Assembly: GCA_020252645.1 (NCBI GenBank)
Contig: JADCCN010000002.1
Location: 798,869-862,868, forward strand
Source: Methylobacterium sp.
GTDB taxonomy: Bacteria > Pseudomonadota > Alphaproteobacteria > Rhizobiales > Beijerinckiaceae
Length of the DNA: 64,000 bases
Direction of reading: 5' to 3'
In this document: one piece after another, positions 31,722-40,966 of the stretch
Position numbering within the stretch: the first letter of the stretch is position 1
How the letters are laid out: the number at the start of each line of letters is the position of its first letter
Position numbers and translations under genes: made by a program
Notes under the pieces: model-generated
The model's database searches: none
The model's input: the letters and a program-made list of their open reading frames with translations, nothing else
Told to the model about the DNA's origin: nothing

Positions 31722-32243
31722 TCACGCCACCACCGTGATCCGGCTCGGGATGCGCACACGCGCCATGAGATCGAGCACGTCCTCGTCCAGCATGCGGATG
31801 CAGCCGAAGGAGGCATAACGCCCGATCGAGGCGCGCATCGAGGCCGAGGTGCCGTGGATCGCATATTCCCCCGGCGCGATGGTCAGCGCGCCCGCGCCCA
31901 TCGGGTTATCGGGCGCACCGCCCGGAATGACATCGGGCAGCGAAGGCCTGGCGCGGCGTATTTCGGCCGGCGGCGACCAGGCCGGGCGATAATGCTTGCC
32001 ATCGATGGTGCGGGTGCCGAACCATTGCCTGCCGGGCATGCCGACCGCGACCGGGTAGCGGATGGCCGTGCCATCGCCCTGCACGAAGAACAGCATGCGC
32101 TGGCGCGTCGAAACCACCACCGAACCCGGCTCGAAGCCATGCGGAAATTCGACGAACCCGCGTGCGCCCGCGGCTGCGGGAAGCATCAGGCTCCCGAGCG
32201 TCATGGCGCCCAGAAAGGCGCGCCGGTCCAGAATCGAACTCAT
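31722..32243 (-). CDS. L,D-transpeptidase (YkuD domain), Tat-type signal
   Basis: A 173-residue protein. The signal contains DRRAFLGAM followed by a hydrophobic run, a twin-arginine pattern. The YkuD domain has APGEYAIHGTSASMRASIG and the catalytic Cys in YASFGCIRMLDEDV. Where most family members have SHGC, this one has SFGC. Enzymes of this type crosslink peptidoglycan or attach proteins to it. The start at 32243 has GGAGG upstream. Confidence 0.88.
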   Translation of the reverse strand: MSSILDRRAFLGAMTLGSLMLPAAAGARGFVEFPHGFEPGSVVVSTRQRMLFFVQGDGTAIRYPVAVGMPGRQWFGTRTIDGKHYRPAWSPPAEIRRARPSLPDVIPGGAPDNPMGAGALTIAPGEYAIHGTSASMRASIGRYASFGCIRMLDEDVLDLMARVRIPSRITVVA

Positions 32244-32449
32244 TCCCTGTCCTCCGGTTGCAGAGAAGCCCAGGCTGCCAATCTCGAACGCGGGGGCTCG
32301 CGAAAGGGTTTCCAGGGCGTGGCGACTTGCCGCGAGGGTTAGCGGAAGGTGAAGAACGCACGCCCGGACTTGCTCCAGCGCAAGGCACGGATCGTTGGAA
32401 GCGGGCACAGGGAGGCATCCTCGCCCGTGAACAGAAGGCGTATGCCCCC

Positions 32450-33838
32450 ATGTCCTTGCCCGGCTCTTCGCACGGCTCTTCTTTTGCCGCCGATCTCGCC
32501 CGCCTCGCCGCGAAACCTGTGCCGCGCTACACAAGCTACCCGACCGCGCCGCATTTCCATGCGGGCCTCAGGGCCGCGACCTATTCGGAATGGCTCGCGG
32601 CGCTGCCGGCGGCGAGCGATCTCTCGCTTTACATGCACGTGCCCTACTGCGACAGCCTCTGCTGGTTCTGCGGCTGTCACACGCGCATCACCCGGCGCTA
32701 CGAGCCGGTGGGGCTCTATCTCGGCGGGCTCATCCGCGAAATCCGCCTGGTGGGCGAACGCGTGCCGGCTGGTGCTTCCGTCTCGCATATCCACTGGGGC
32801 GGCGGCTCGCCGACCATGCTCAGCGCGGAGGATATCCTGCGCCTCGCGGAGGCCACGCGCGAGGCCTTCCGCCTGCGCTCCGATTGCGATTTTGCGGTCG
32901 AGATCGACCCGCGCGGGCTGGATGACACGCGTATCGAGGCGCTGGCGCAGGCGGGCCTGACCCGCGTGAGCCTCGGCGTGCAGGATTTCGATCCGGAAGT
33001 GCAACGGGCGATCAACCGCGAGCAGAGCTTCGAGGAAACGAAGCGCGTGGCCGATGCCTTCCGTGCGAAGGGCGTGCGCTCGCTGAATATCGATGCCATC
33101 TACGGCCTGCCTTACCAGACCGAGGCGCGGCTGATGGCAACGCTGGAGCAGGTCGTCGCTCTGGCACCGGATCGCATCGCGCTCTTCGGCTATGCGCATG
33201 TGCCATGGATGAAGAAGCACCAGGAGATGATCCCGCCGGAAGCCCTGCCGGGGGTGGAGGCGCGCTTCCTGCAGGCCGAGAATGCGGCGGCCTTCCTCGT
33301 GGCCAACGGGTATCGCCGCATCGGCATCGACCATTTCGCCCGCCCCGGCGACGGGCTGGCGATCGCGGCGCGGGACGGCTCGCTGCGGCGGAATTTCCAG
33401 GGCTATACGGTGGACCCGGCCGAGGCGCTGATCGGCTTCGGCGCTTCCGCCATCGGTTCGCTGCCGCAAGGCTATGTGCAGAACGAACCCACGACCGGGC
33501 GCTATCTCGCGACCATCTCGGAAGGCAAGCTCCCCGCCGCGCGCGGCATCGCAATGACGGCGGAAGATCGCATGCGCCGGGGCGTGATCGAGGCACTGAT
33601 GTGCCAGATGCGCCTCGCGGAAGCGGATTTCGCCGCAACCGATGCGCAGGAAGAAGCGAAGACCGCAATTCGCGCAACAATCCGCGACATGGTGGATGAA
33701 ACCCGGCGCGGCTGGGTGAAGCGCGATGGTGACACATTGCTGGTGACGGAGGCCGGCCGACCCTTCCTGCGGCTCATCGCCTCGCGCTTCGATGCCTATC
33801 TCGGCCAATCCGCCGGACGGCATTCCGTGGCGGTCTAG
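32450..33838 (+). CDS. hemN: Oxygen-independent coproporphyrinogen III oxidase
   Basis: A 462-residue radical-SAM enzyme converting coproporphyrinogen III to protoporphyrinogen IX without oxygen. The motif YMHVPYCDSLCWFCGCH carries the CxxxCxxC cluster ligands plus a further Cys, as in HemN rather than HemW. WGGGSPTML and SLGVQDFDPEVQRAINR are HemN-typical. The stop TAG is formed with the first base of a type A element, so the gene's 3' end was reshaped or preserved by the insertion. No FNR site is evident upstream. Confidence 0.94.
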   Translation: MSLPGSSHGSSFAADLARLAAKPVPRYTSYPTAPHFHAGLRAATYSEWLAALPAASDLSLYMHVPYCDSLCWFCGCHTRITRRYEPVGLYLGGLIREIRLVGERVPAGASVSHIHWGGGSPTMLSAEDILRLAEATREAFRLRSDCDFAVEIDPRGLDDTRIEALAQAGLTRVSLGVQDFDPEVQRAINREQSFEETKRVADAFRAKGVRSLNIDAIYGLPYQTEARLMATLEQVVALAPDRIALFGYAHVPWMKKHQEMIPPEALPGVEARFLQAENAAAFLVANGYRRIGIDHFARPGDGLAIAARDGSLRRNFQGYTVDPAEALIGFGASAIGSLPQGYVQNEPTTGRYLATISEGKLPAARGIAMTAEDRMRRGVIEALMCQMRLAEADFAATDAQEEAKTAIRATIRDMVDETRRGWVKRDGDTLLVTEAGRPFLRLIASRFDAYLGQSAGRHSVAV

Positions 33839-33937
33839 AGCATGCTGTGAAAAAGTGGAATCCGGTTTTTCACAAAAAAGCATGCGATAATAATAAGATA
33901 AGAGCATGATGTGCTTCCGTCTGAACACATCATGCGC
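33838..33937 (+). repeat. Type A palindromic element at the hemN stop codon
   Basis: A 100-bp copy flanked by TA at 33836-33837 and 33938-33939. Hairpin with GTGGAATCCGG loop lies next to hemN, then the GATAATAATAAGATAA linker, then a 12-bp perfect stem. Its first G completes the hemN TAG. Confidence 0.92.
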
Positions 33938-33939
33938 TA

Positions 33940-34123
33940 AAGCATTTTTTCGAAGAAGTGGATACCGGTTCTTCGAAAGAAAATGCGGTAAATCGTGAGC
34001 TTAGAGCGGTCGATCTGATTGAATGAGATCGACCGCTCTCTGTTATTGTTATTGATCGCATTTTCAAGCGAAGCATGTCCCGGCGAAGGCGGGGATAGGT
34101 GCCGGTTGATCGAAACAAAATGC
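33940..34123. repeat. Composite of type B palindromic elements
   Basis: Contains GCATTTTTTCGAAGAAG...CTTCGAAAGAAAATGC (33942-33986), then a TA-flanked hairpin AGAGCGGTCGATCT/AGATCGACCGCTCT (34003-34039), an AT-rich linker and a further ACCGG-centred hairpin. Fills the gap between hemN and the acs terminator. Confidence 0.8.
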
Positions 34124-34137
34124 AAGCCGGCCCGCAT

Positions 34138-34163
34138 AAAAAAGAGCGGCTCGCGCCGCTCTT
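34138..34163 (-). terminator. Intrinsic terminator of acs
   Basis: On the minus strand AAGAGCGGC pairs with GCCGCTCTT around GCGA and is followed by six T residues. Located about 40 bases after the acs stop. Confidence 0.9.
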
Positions 34164-34203
34164 CAGTCCGGGGAGAACCTCGAAAACGCGGGCGGAAGGG
34201 CCA

Positions 34204-36150
34204 TCAGCCCTTCTTGTTCTGCCGGTTGGCGATGAGATCATCCACCACACTCGGATCGGCCAGCGTCGAGGTGTCGCCGAGAGAGCCGAAATCGTCCTCG
34301 GCGATCTTGCGCAGGATGCGGCGCATGATCTTGCCCGAGCGGGTCTTGGGCAGGCCCGGCGCGAACTGGATCTTGTCCGGCGTGGCGATCGGGCCGATCT
34401 CGTTGCGGACCGTGGTGACGAGCGCCTTGCGCAGATCCTCCGAGGGCTTCACATCGTTCATCAGGGTTACGTAAGCATAGATGCCCTGGCCCTTGATGTC
34501 GTGCGGATAGCCGACGACCGCGGCTTCCGACACCGCCTCATGCGCCACCAGCGCGCTTTCCACTTCCGCCGTGCCCATGCGATGGCCCGAAACGTTGATC
34601 ACGTCATCGACGCGGCCGGTGATCCAGTAATAGCCATCGGCATCGCGGCGGCAGCCGTCACCCGTGAAATACTTGTTCGGATAGGCGGAGAAATAGGTCT
34701 CCATGAAGCGCTTGTGGTCGCCATAGACCGTGCGCATCTGGCCGGGCCAGCTGTCGGCGATCACGAGGTTGCCTTCGCAGGCACCCTTCTGCACCGCGCC
34801 ATTGGCATCCACCACTTCCGGCATCACGCCGAAGAACGGGCGCGTGGCCGAACCCGGCTTCAGCGCGGTAGCGCCCGGCAGCGGGGTGATGAGGATGCCG
34901 CCGGTTTCCGTCTGCCACCAGGTATCGACGATCGGGCAGCGGCTGTCGCCGACCACGCGATGATACCATTGCCAGGCTTCCGGGTTGATCGGCTCGCCCA
35001 CCGAGCCGAGCAGGCGCAGCGATTTGCGCCTTGTCTTCTTCACCATCTCCTCGCCGGCACCCATCAGCGAGCGGATGGCCGTGGGGGCGGTGTAGAAGGT
35101 GTTGACCTTGTGCTTGTCGATCACCTCCCAGAAGCGGGACATGGTCGGATAATTCGGCACGCCCTCGAACATCAGGGTCGTGGCGCCATTGGCGAGCGGG
35201 CCATAGACGATATAACTGTGGCCGGTCACCCAACCCACATCGGCCGTGCACCAGTAGATGTCGCCTTCCTGGTAATCGAAGACGTATTGATGCGTCATCG
35301 AGGCATAGACGAGGTAGCCACCGGTGGTGTGCAGCACGCCCTTCGGCTTGCCTGTCGAACCCGAGGTATAGAGAATGAAGAGCGGATCCTCCGCCTTCAT
35401 TTCCACCGGCGGGCAGTGGGTCGAAACCTTCGCCGCCTCGTCATGATACCAGACATCCCGGCCTTCCTGCATGGTGACATGCCCGCCGGTATGCTTCACC
35501 ACGATCACCTTCTCGACCGCCGGATTGACCTTGTTGCAGGCAATATCGACGTTCTTCTTGAGGTGGACGGCCTTGCCGCCGCGCAGGCCCTCATCGGCCG
35601 TGATGACGATCTTCGATTCGCAATCCTCGATGCGGCCGGCAATCGCATCCGGCGAGAAGCCCCCGAACACGATGGAATGCACCGCGCCGATGCGTGTGCA
35701 GGCGAGCATCGCATAGGCCGCTTCCACGATCATCGGCAGGTAGATCGTGACGCGATCCCCCTTCTTGACGCCATTGGCCTTGAGCACGTTGGCCATGCGG
35801 CACACTTCCTCGTGCAGCTTGGCATAGGTGATCTTCTTCGAGTTCTTCGGGTCGTCGCCTTCCCAGATGATGGCGACCTGGTTCGCGCGCTTCGCAAGAT
35901 GCCGATCGACGCAATTATAGGAGACGTTGGTTGTGCCGTCCTCGAACCATTTGATCGAGACCTTACCCGGCGCAAAGGAGACGTTCTTCACCTTGGTGTA
36001 GGGCTTGAACCAGTCGATCCGCTTGCCGTGCTCGCGCCAGAAGGCATCGTTATCCTTCACCGAGCCCGCATAAATCTTCCTGTATTTGGTATCATTGACA
36101 TGAGCGCGCTTTTTCCACGCGGCTGAAACCTCGTACATCTTCTCGGACAT
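34204..36150 (-). CDS. acs: Acetyl-CoA synthetase
   Basis: A 648-residue AMP-forming acetate-CoA ligase. The P-loop-like motif is [27 protein letters not shown] and [17 protein letters not shown] bind the adenylate, and [11 protein letters not shown] carries the Lys whose acetylation inactivates Acs in other bacteria. It activates acetate for the TCA cycle. The start at 36150 (MSEKMYEV) follows GGGAG at good spacing. It has a strong terminator and is divergent from the outer-membrane protein gene. Confidence 0.97.
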   Translation of the reverse strand: MSEKMYEVSAAWKKRAHVNDTKYRKIYAGSVKDNDAFWREHGKRIDWFKPYTKVKNVSFAPGKVSIKWFEDGTTNVSYNCVDRHLAKRANQVAIIWEGDDPKNSKKITYAKLHEEVCRMANVLKANGVKKGDRVTIYLPMIVEAAYAMLACTRIGAVHSIVFGGFSPDAIAGRIEDCESKIVITADEGLRGGKAVHLKKNVDIACNKVNPAVEKVIVVKHTGGHVTMQEGRDVWYHDEAAKVSTHCPPVEMKAEDPLFILYTSGSTGKPKGVLHTTGGYLVYASMTHQYVFDYQEGDIYWCTADVGWVTGHSYIVYGPLANGATTLMFEGVPNYPTMSRFWEVIDKHKVNTFYTAPTAIRSLMGAGEEMVKKTRRKSLRLLGSVGEPINPEAWQWYHRVVGDSRCPIVDTWWQTETGGILITPLPGATALKPGSATRPFFGVMPEVVDANGAVQKGACEGNLVIADSWPGQMRTVYGDHKRFMETYFSAYPNKYFTGDGCRRDADGYYWITGRVDDVINVSGHRMGTAEVESALVAHEAVSEAAVVGYPHDIKGQGIYAYVTLMNDVKPSEDLRKALVTTVRNEIGPIATPDKIQFAPGLPKTRSGKIMRRILRKIAEDDFGSLGDTSTLADPSVVDDLIANRQNKKG

Positions 36151-36454
36151 GAGCGTTCTCCCGAACCGAAACCACGCAATTGCTGGCCAGACTCGCGCCG
36201 GCTTTTCTTGCTTGTTGTCGGTCTTAACGGAAAGCGCGGAGGCAAGGAAGATGTTGGCATATCCGCAATTCGGCCGATCGACTTTCCGGTAAGGAAGAGG
36301 GCGGCACTGCCGTTTTCCGGGCGGAATGGGCGGGGTATCTGCCACAAAAGCTCCGCGAAATCTCCACCTCCGCGAACAACTCGCGCCACGATGCGTTGTC
36401 AGCAAGCGAAGGCCGTCATTGTCCGGCGAAGAATGTGAACCAAGGAAAATTGTA
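36151..36454. other. Divergent acs/omp intergenic region
   Basis: About 300 bases with no supported gene. Presumed to hold both promoters; I see no repeat or clear operator. Confidence 0.5.
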
Positions 36455-37153
36455 ATGCGGAAACTGACGCCCTTCCTCGTCGGCGCAGGTCTTATGGCTG
36501 CCGGTGCAGCCAGCGCGGCCGATCTTTCGGTGCGGCGCAGCCAGCCGGTTGCTCCTGCCTTCACCCCCACCATGGCCTTCAACTGGACCGGCGGCTATGT
36601 CGGTGTGGATGCCGGCTACCAGTGGGGCAATGCGCGGCTGCGGCTGCCGGGTGTTCCCACCTCGGCCTCGACCGATCCCTCGGGCTTCACGCTGGGGGGC
36701 CATGCCGGCTATCGCTACCAGTTCAACAACAACATGGTGGCGGGCGCTGAAGTGCGCGGCTTCGCGAATTTCGATACGCGCTCGAATACGGGTTATGCGG
36801 CCGTTGCGAACACCTCGCGCATCGAGAACCAGTGGGGCGGCGATGCCCGCCTGACGCTGGGCTATGCAGTCGGCCGCTTCCTGCCCTATATCGCGGGTGG
36901 CGTGGCTCTGGCCGATTACAACGGCAACACCACTTTCGTCGGCGGCTCGTCGGCTTTCTCCGACACGCGTGCCGGCTGGACCATCGGCGGTGGCCTTGCC
37001 TATGCCATCACCGACAATCTCGTGACGCGCCTCGATTATTCATACTCGGATTTCGGCGCGAAGACCCACAGCACGCCCGGCGTTCCCGGTGGCGCGACCC
37101 GCGTTCGCCTCGATACGCATGCTGTGCGCGCAGGCCTCAGCTACAAGTTCTGA
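36455..37153 (+). CDS. Outer-membrane beta-barrel protein (Omp25/31-like)
   Basis: A 232-residue protein: Sec signal peptide ending [10 protein letters not shown], then [17 protein letters not shown], typical of Omp25/Omp31 porin-like barrels of Rhizobiales. Alternating beta-strand pattern and a C-terminal aromatic (AGLSYKF). These proteins stabilise the outer membrane. The start at 36455 follows AAGGAAAA. Confidence 0.9.
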   Translation: MRKLTPFLVGAGLMAAGAASAADLSVRRSQPVAPAFTPTMAFNWTGGYVGVDAGYQWGNARLRLPGVPTSASTDPSGFTLGGHAGYRYQFNNNMVAGAEVRGFANFDTRSNTGYAAVANTSRIENQWGGDARLTLGYAVGRFLPYIAGGVALADYNGNTTFVGGSSAFSDTRAGWTIGGGLAYAITDNLVTRLDYSYSDFGAKTHSTPGVPGGATRVRLDTHAVRAGLSYKF

Positions 37154-37178
37154 TCGGACACGTCAGGACGGCGACCAT

Positions 37179-37206
37179 CGCGCGGGGGAAACCTCGCGCG
37201 TTTTTC
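37179..37206 (+). terminator. Terminator of the Omp25-like gene
   Basis: CGCGCGGG pairs with CC-T-CGCGCG (one bulge) and is followed by TTTTT. About 25 bases after the stop. Confidence 0.85.
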
Positions 37207-37225
37207 GTTGCCGGGCGACGGGATG

Positions 37226-37642
37226 TCAGAGCCCGCCGAGCTTCGTGATGGTCGCCCATTCCTCATCCGTCACCGGCTGCACCGAAAGCCGCATCGAGGT
37301 GACGAGGCTCATCTTGGAGAGCTCCGGCGTCGCCTTCACCTGCTGCAGCGAGACGGGCTTCGGCAGGGGCTTCACGGCGGCGAAATCCACCACCACCCAG
37401 GGCTCGCCCGGCTCGGCGGTGGGGTCGGGATAGGCCTCGCGGATCACTTCGACGATGCCGACGATCTCCAGCCCCTCGTTGGAATGGTAGAAGAAGGCCT
37501 GCTCGCCGCGTCTCATGGCCATGAGGTTCTTCTTGGCGAGATGATTGCGAACGCCATCCCAATGGGTGCCCTTGGCGCCGGCCGCGACTTGGCTGTCCCA
37601 GGACCATTTGAAGGGTTCGGATTTCACGAGCCAATGGGGCAT
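37226..37642 (-). CDS. EVE domain-containing protein
   Basis: A 138-residue protein consisting of an EVE domain (MPHWLVKSEPFKWSWD, WDGVRNHLAKKNLMAM, GEQAFFYHSN). EVE domains have a PUA-like fold and bind modified bases in RNA or DNA. The start at 37642 has GGGAGGAG six bases upstream, inside the end of gpsA; the two genes are separated by two bases, so they are in one operon with tsaD. Confidence 0.92.
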   Translation of the reverse strand: MPHWLVKSEPFKWSWDSQVAAGAKGTHWDGVRNHLAKKNLMAMRRGEQAFFYHSNEGLEIVGIVEVIREAYPDPTAEPGEPWVVVDFAAVKPLPKPVSLQQVKATPELSKMSLVTSMRLSVQPVTDEEWATITKLGGL

Positions 37643-37644
37643 GA

Positions 37645-38631
37645 TCACTCCTCCCGGAAGGGTCGCGCCATCAGTGCCGCAACCGCATCCTTTACGCCGA
37701 GCTTTCCGTCAAGGATCGCGCGGACACCGGCGACAATCGGCATGTCGATGCCGCGCGCGCGCGCCATGTCATCGAGTGCTGCGGCGGTGAAGGCGCCCTC
37801 GGCGAGCTTGCCGCCGGATGCCTCCTGAAGCGCCTTCCCCTGCCCCAAAGCCAGGCCAAGCGAGAAATTCCGGCTCTGTGCGGAGGAGGCCGTCAGCATC
37901 AGGTCGCCGAGACCGGACAGGCCCATCAGCGTTTCGGCCCGCGCGCCGAGCGAGCCCGCGAAACGCCGCAACTCCGCAAAACCGCGGGTGACGATCGCCG
38001 CCCGCGCGCTTTCCCCCAGGCCCAAACCAGCGACAATGCCCGCCGCGATCGCCAGCACGTTCTTCGCCGCGCCGCCGATCTCCAACCCCCGGATGTCGGT
38101 CGTGTGGTAGATCCTGAAACCCGGCGAACCAAGATGCGCCGCGAGCGCCTGCGCATCGATTCCCTCGGCCATGGCAAGGCTCACGGCGGTGGGCAGGCCG
38201 CGCGCGATATCCTCCGCGAAGGATGGGCCGGAAAGCACGCCGAAACGCTGCGGCCCCAGTTCATCGGCCATCACCTCGGTGACAAACTGGCCGGAACCCT
38301 GCTCCATGCCCTTCGCGGCGGCAACCACCGCATGGCCGGGCGAAAGCACCAGCGCCAGCGCTTCTGAAACCGAGCGCAAGGCCTGCGTCGGGACCGCGAG
38401 TACCAGCACCGGCGCTTGCGCCAAAGCCGCCAGATCCGCCACCGGCGCGATGCGCGGATCGAGTGGCAAGCCTGGCAAGGCCGCATCGCAGAGGCGGATC
38501 TTCGCCATCGCCTCCATGCGTTCGGCGTCTCGGCCCCAGAGGCTCACATCGCGCCCGGCCCGCGCAAAGGCCAGCGCCAAGGCCGTGCCAAACGCACCGG
38601 CACCAAGAACCGCGACCTTGTTGGTGATCAT
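37645..38631 (-). CDS. gpsA: Glycerol-3-phosphate dehydrogenase [NAD(P)+]
   Basis: A 328-residue cytoplasmic enzyme making sn-glycerol 3-phosphate for phospholipids. N-terminal nucleotide motif VLGAGAFGTALALAFA; GLPTAVSLA and KNVLAIAAGI are family motifs; the catalytic Lys is in GAAKNVLA. The true start is ATG 38631; a 39-codon upstream extension is only the 65-bp repeat read in frame. The start overlaps the stop of the third repeat ORF as ATGA, so it is probably translated by coupling from the repeats. Confidence 0.95.
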   Translation of the reverse strand: MITNKVAVLGAGAFGTALALAFARAGRDVSLWGRDAERMEAMAKIRLCDAALPGLPLDPRIAPVADLAALAQAPVLVLAVPTQALRSVSEALALVLSPGHAVVAAAKGMEQGSGQFVTEVMADELGPQRFGVLSGPSFAEDIARGLPTAVSLAMAEGIDAQALAAHLGSPGFRIYHTTDIRGLEIGGAAKNVLAIAAGIVAGLGLGESARAAIVTRGFAELRRFAGSLGARAETLMGLSGLGDLMLTASSAQSRNFSLGLALGQGKALQEASGGKLAEGAFTAAALDDMARARGIDMPIVAGVRAILDGKLGVKDAVAALMARPFREE

Positions 38632-38696
38632 GCGAGCGTTTCCCTCCCTTGCGCGCATTCGCGGACGCAAAACCGGTTCCCACTTTTGCTGCTCAT
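38628..38696 (-). CDS. Repeat-encoded 22-residue ORF 3, overlapping gpsA
   Basis: Starts [10 protein letters not shown] and ends GRETLA. Its start overlaps the stop of ORF 2 (ATGA) and its stop overlaps the gpsA start (ATGA). GGGAGGG inside it lies 11-12 bases before the gpsA ATG and can act as its ribosome site. Translation is inferred, not shown. Confidence 0.45.
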   Translation of the reverse strand: MSSKSGNRFCVRECAQGRETLA

Positions 38697-38761
38697 GCTC
38701 GCGTTTCCCTCCCTTGCGCGCATTCGCGGATGCAAAACCGGTTCCCACTTTTGCTGCTCAT
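38693..38761 (-). CDS. Repeat-encoded 22-residue ORF 2
   Basis: Same peptide with Ile at position 11 and ending GRETRA. Both ends overlap the neighbouring small ORFs as ATGA. Confidence 0.4.
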   Translation of the reverse strand: MSSKSGNRFCIRECAQGRETRA

Positions 38762-38826
38762 GCTCGCGTTTCCCTCCCTTGCGCGCATTCGCGGACGCAA
38801 AACCGGTTCCCACTTTTGCTGCTCAT
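38758..38826 (-). CDS. Repeat-encoded 22-residue ORF 1, overlapping the tsaD stop
   Basis: Starts [11 protein letters not shown] and ends GRETRA. Its ATG (38826-38824) overlaps the tsaD TGA (38825-38823) as ATGA; its stop overlaps the start of ORF 2 the same way. Confidence 0.4.
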   Translation of the reverse strand: MSSKSGNRFCVRECAQGRETRA

Positions 38827-39887
38827 GCGCGGGCCCCAGGCTTCGCCGCCGTCTCGTCGAGCGGCCAGCGCGGGCGCGCGGCGAAATCGAGGCCATCGCT
38901 CATGCCGCGTCGCCAGCGCTCGATTCCCGCCCAGGCGATCATCGCGCCATTATCCGTGCACAGCGCCGGCGGCGGCACGAGACACTTGAGGCCGGCTTCC
39001 ATCGCCACGCGCTGGAGCGCGAGCCGGATCGGCCGGTTCGCGCCCACGCCACCGGCGATCACCAGAGCCGTCGGGCTGCCCAACCGCTGGCGGAAGACGC
39101 GGATGCCGATCCGTGTGCGATCCACCACGCAATCGACGATCGCCGCCTGGAAGCTCGCGCAGAGATCGGCGCAATCCTGCTCCGTGAGGGGCTGCACGGC
39201 CTCGGCCGCGAGGCGCACGGCGGTCTTGAGGCCGGAGAGCGAGAAATTCGGCTCCGGTTTGCCGATGAGCGGGCGCGGCAGGGCGAAACGGTTCGCATCG
39301 CCCTTCTCCGCCGCGCGCTCCACGGCCGGGCCGCCGGGAAAGCCGAGCGAGAGCATCTTCGCGACCTTGTCGAAGGCCTCGCCGATGGCATCGTCGATGG
39401 TCGTGCCGATGCGGCGGTATTTCCCCACATCCTCCACGGCCACCAGTTGCGTGTGCCCACCCGAAACAAGCAGCAGCAGGTAGGGAAATCCGATATCCTC
39501 GGTGAGGCGCGGGCTGAGCGCATGCGCTTCCAGATGGTTCACCGCCAAGAGCGGCTTGCCGAGCGCCAGCGCCAGCGCCTTGCCCGTGGTGAGCCCCACC
39601 AGAACACCGCCGATGAGCCCCGGGCCCGCCGCCGCCGCGATGCCGTCGAGGTTCGTCATGGTGATGCCCGCTTCCTTCAGGGCATCGTCGATCATGCGGT
39701 CGAGGATCTCGACATGGGCACGCGCGGCGATCTCCGGCACCACGCCGCCGAAGCGGGCATGCTCGGCGATCTGCGAGCGGATGCGGTTGGAGAGAATCCG
39801 CCGCGAACCATCCGGCGAGAACTCGACAATGGCCGCAGAGGTCTCGTCGCAAGTGGTCTCCAGGCCAAGCACGCGCATCGACACCAT
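38823..39887 (-). CDS. tsaD: tRNA N6-adenosine threonylcarbamoyltransferase
   Basis: A 354-residue TsaD (Kae1/YgjD). [13 protein letters not shown], the metal-binding HLEAHALS with Hxxx[12 protein letters not shown] and [11 protein letters not shown] are all present. It transfers threonylcarbamoyl to A37 of ANN-decoding tRNAs with TsaB/TsaE. The start may be ATG 39887 or ATG 39878 (MRVLG); GGGAAG lies close to the first. Divergent from hemC; first gene of tsaD-gpsA-EVE. Confidence 0.95.
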   Translation of the reverse strand: MVSMRVLGLETTCDETSAAIVEFSPDGSRRILSNRIRSQIAEHARFGGVVPEIAARAHVEILDRMIDDALKEAGITMTNLDGIAAAAGPGLIGGVLVGLTTGKALALALGKPLLAVNHLEAHALSPRLTEDIGFPYLLLLVSGGHTQLVAVEDVGKYRRIGTTIDDAIGEAFDKVAKMLSLGFPGGPAVERAAEKGDANRFALPRPLIGKPEPNFSLSGLKTAVRLAAEAVQPLTEQDCADLCASFQAAIVDCVVDRTRIGIRVFRQRLGSPTALVIAGGVGANRPIRLALQRVAMEAGLKCLVPPPALCTDNGAMIAWAGIERWRRGMSDGLDFAARPRWPLDETAAKPGARA

Positions 39888-40029
39888 GACTTCCCGTGAC
39901 TTCCCGTCTCATTCCCGGAGCTTGCCCGGGCTCTGGCGAAATGGATCAGGCTTCTTGCCGAAGCCCGCCCGGCCGTTCTAGACGAAGAGTGGCCTTCGGG
40001 GGAAGGCTCGAACCGACAGGACCCGTCGC

Positions 40030-40965
40030 GTGACCGCATCTGCGCCTCTTCTCACCCTGGGCACGCGCGGTTCGCCGCTGGCGCTGGCCCAGGCCCGCAT
40101 GACCGCCGCCGCCCTGCGCGAGGCCCATGGCCTTTCCGAGGATGCGGTCGCGACCGAAATCATCCGCACCACCGGGGACGCAACGCAGGATCGGCCGCTC
40201 TCGGAAATCGGCGGCAAGGGCCTCTTCACGAAGGAAATCGACGCGGCGCAGCTTGAGGGGCGCGTCGATCTCGCGGTGCATTCCGCGAAGGATCTGCCCA
40301 CAACCCTGCCCGATGGCCTCGTGGTCGCGGGCTACCTGCCCCGCAACGATATCCGTGACGCGCTGATCGCACCGCGCTGGAAATCGCTCGCCAACCTCCC
40401 GCAAGCCGCGAAGGTCGGCACTGTCTCGCTGCGCCGGCAGGCCCTGCTGAAGCGGCTGAGGCCCGATCTCGTGATCGAGATGCTGCGCGGGAACGTGCAG
40501 ACGCGCCTCGACAAGGCCGCCAACGGCACCTTCGATGCCGTGGTGCTCGCCATGGCCGGCCTCAATCGCCTGGGGCTCGCAGAACACGCGACCGAAGCGC
40601 TCGACCCCGAGAGCTTCACCCCGGCTGTCGGCCAGGGCGCGATCGCGCTCGTGGCCCGTGACGGCGACGCGCGCATCCTGACCCTCACCAGTGCCATCGC
40701 CCATCGCGAGACAGGACTGGCGCTTGCAGCCGAACGCGCCTTCCTCGGCGTGCTCGATGGCTCCTGCCGAACGCCCATCGGTGGCTCGGCCCGGCTGGTG
40801 GAGGGCGGCCTGCTTTTCGCCGGCATCGTGCTGGCGCCCGACGGCTCGCGCGCCTGGACGCGCAAGGCAATGCTCGCAGCCCCCACCGAAGCGCGGGCCG
40901 CCGAACTCGGCGCCTCCCTCGGCCGGGAACTCCGCGCGGAAATCCCGGCCGGGCTGGTCGGCTGA
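40030..40965 (+). CDS. hemC: Hydroxymethylbilane synthase (porphobilinogen deaminase)
   Basis: A 311-residue enzyme joining four porphobilinogens. LGTRGSPLALAQA at the N terminus, TTGDATQDRPLSEIGGKGLFTKE with the active-site Asp region, and the dipyrromethane-binding Cys in LDGSCRTPIGG. The start is GTG at 40030. First gene of a haem/Mic60 operon; hemD begins one base after its stop. Confidence 0.95.
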   Translation: MTASAPLLTLGTRGSPLALAQARMTAAALREAHGLSEDAVATEIIRTTGDATQDRPLSEIGGKGLFTKEIDAAQLEGRVDLAVHSAKDLPTTLPDGLVVAGYLPRNDIRDALIAPRWKSLANLPQAAKVGTVSLRRQALLKRLRPDLVIEMLRGNVQTRLDKAANGTFDAVVLAMAGLNRLGLAEHATEALDPESFTPAVGQGAIALVARDGDARILTLTSAIAHRETGLALAAERAFLGVLDGSCRTPIGGSARLVEGGLLFAGIVLAPDGSRAWTRKAMLAAPTEARAAELGASLGRELRAEIPAGLVG

Positions 40966-40966
40966 G

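Larger units (their letters stand above)
38636..38830. repeat. 65-bp direct tandem repeat, three copies, between tsaD and gpsA
   Basis: Copies begin at 38636, 38701 and 38766 and differ at only a few positions (for example GGACGC or GGATGC). Each carries AAAACCGGTTCCCACTTTT, the core also seen in the palindromic elements elsewhere in the window, plus CCCTCCC, which on the minus strand is a Shine-Dalgarno sequence. Confidence 0.97.

Noticed and set aside
33838..33937. Type A element as an intrinsic terminator of hemN
   Set aside because: The hairpins are not followed by a T-run in the sense of transcription; the AT-rich linker lies between them and is purine-rich.
38632..38748. N-terminal extension of gpsA to an upstream in-frame start
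   Set aside because: The extra 39 codons are the 65-bp repeat read in another frame; the nucleotide-binding motif starts normally after 38631.
38636..38830. CRISPR array
   Set aside because: The repeats are directly tandem with no spacers, and no cas genes are present.
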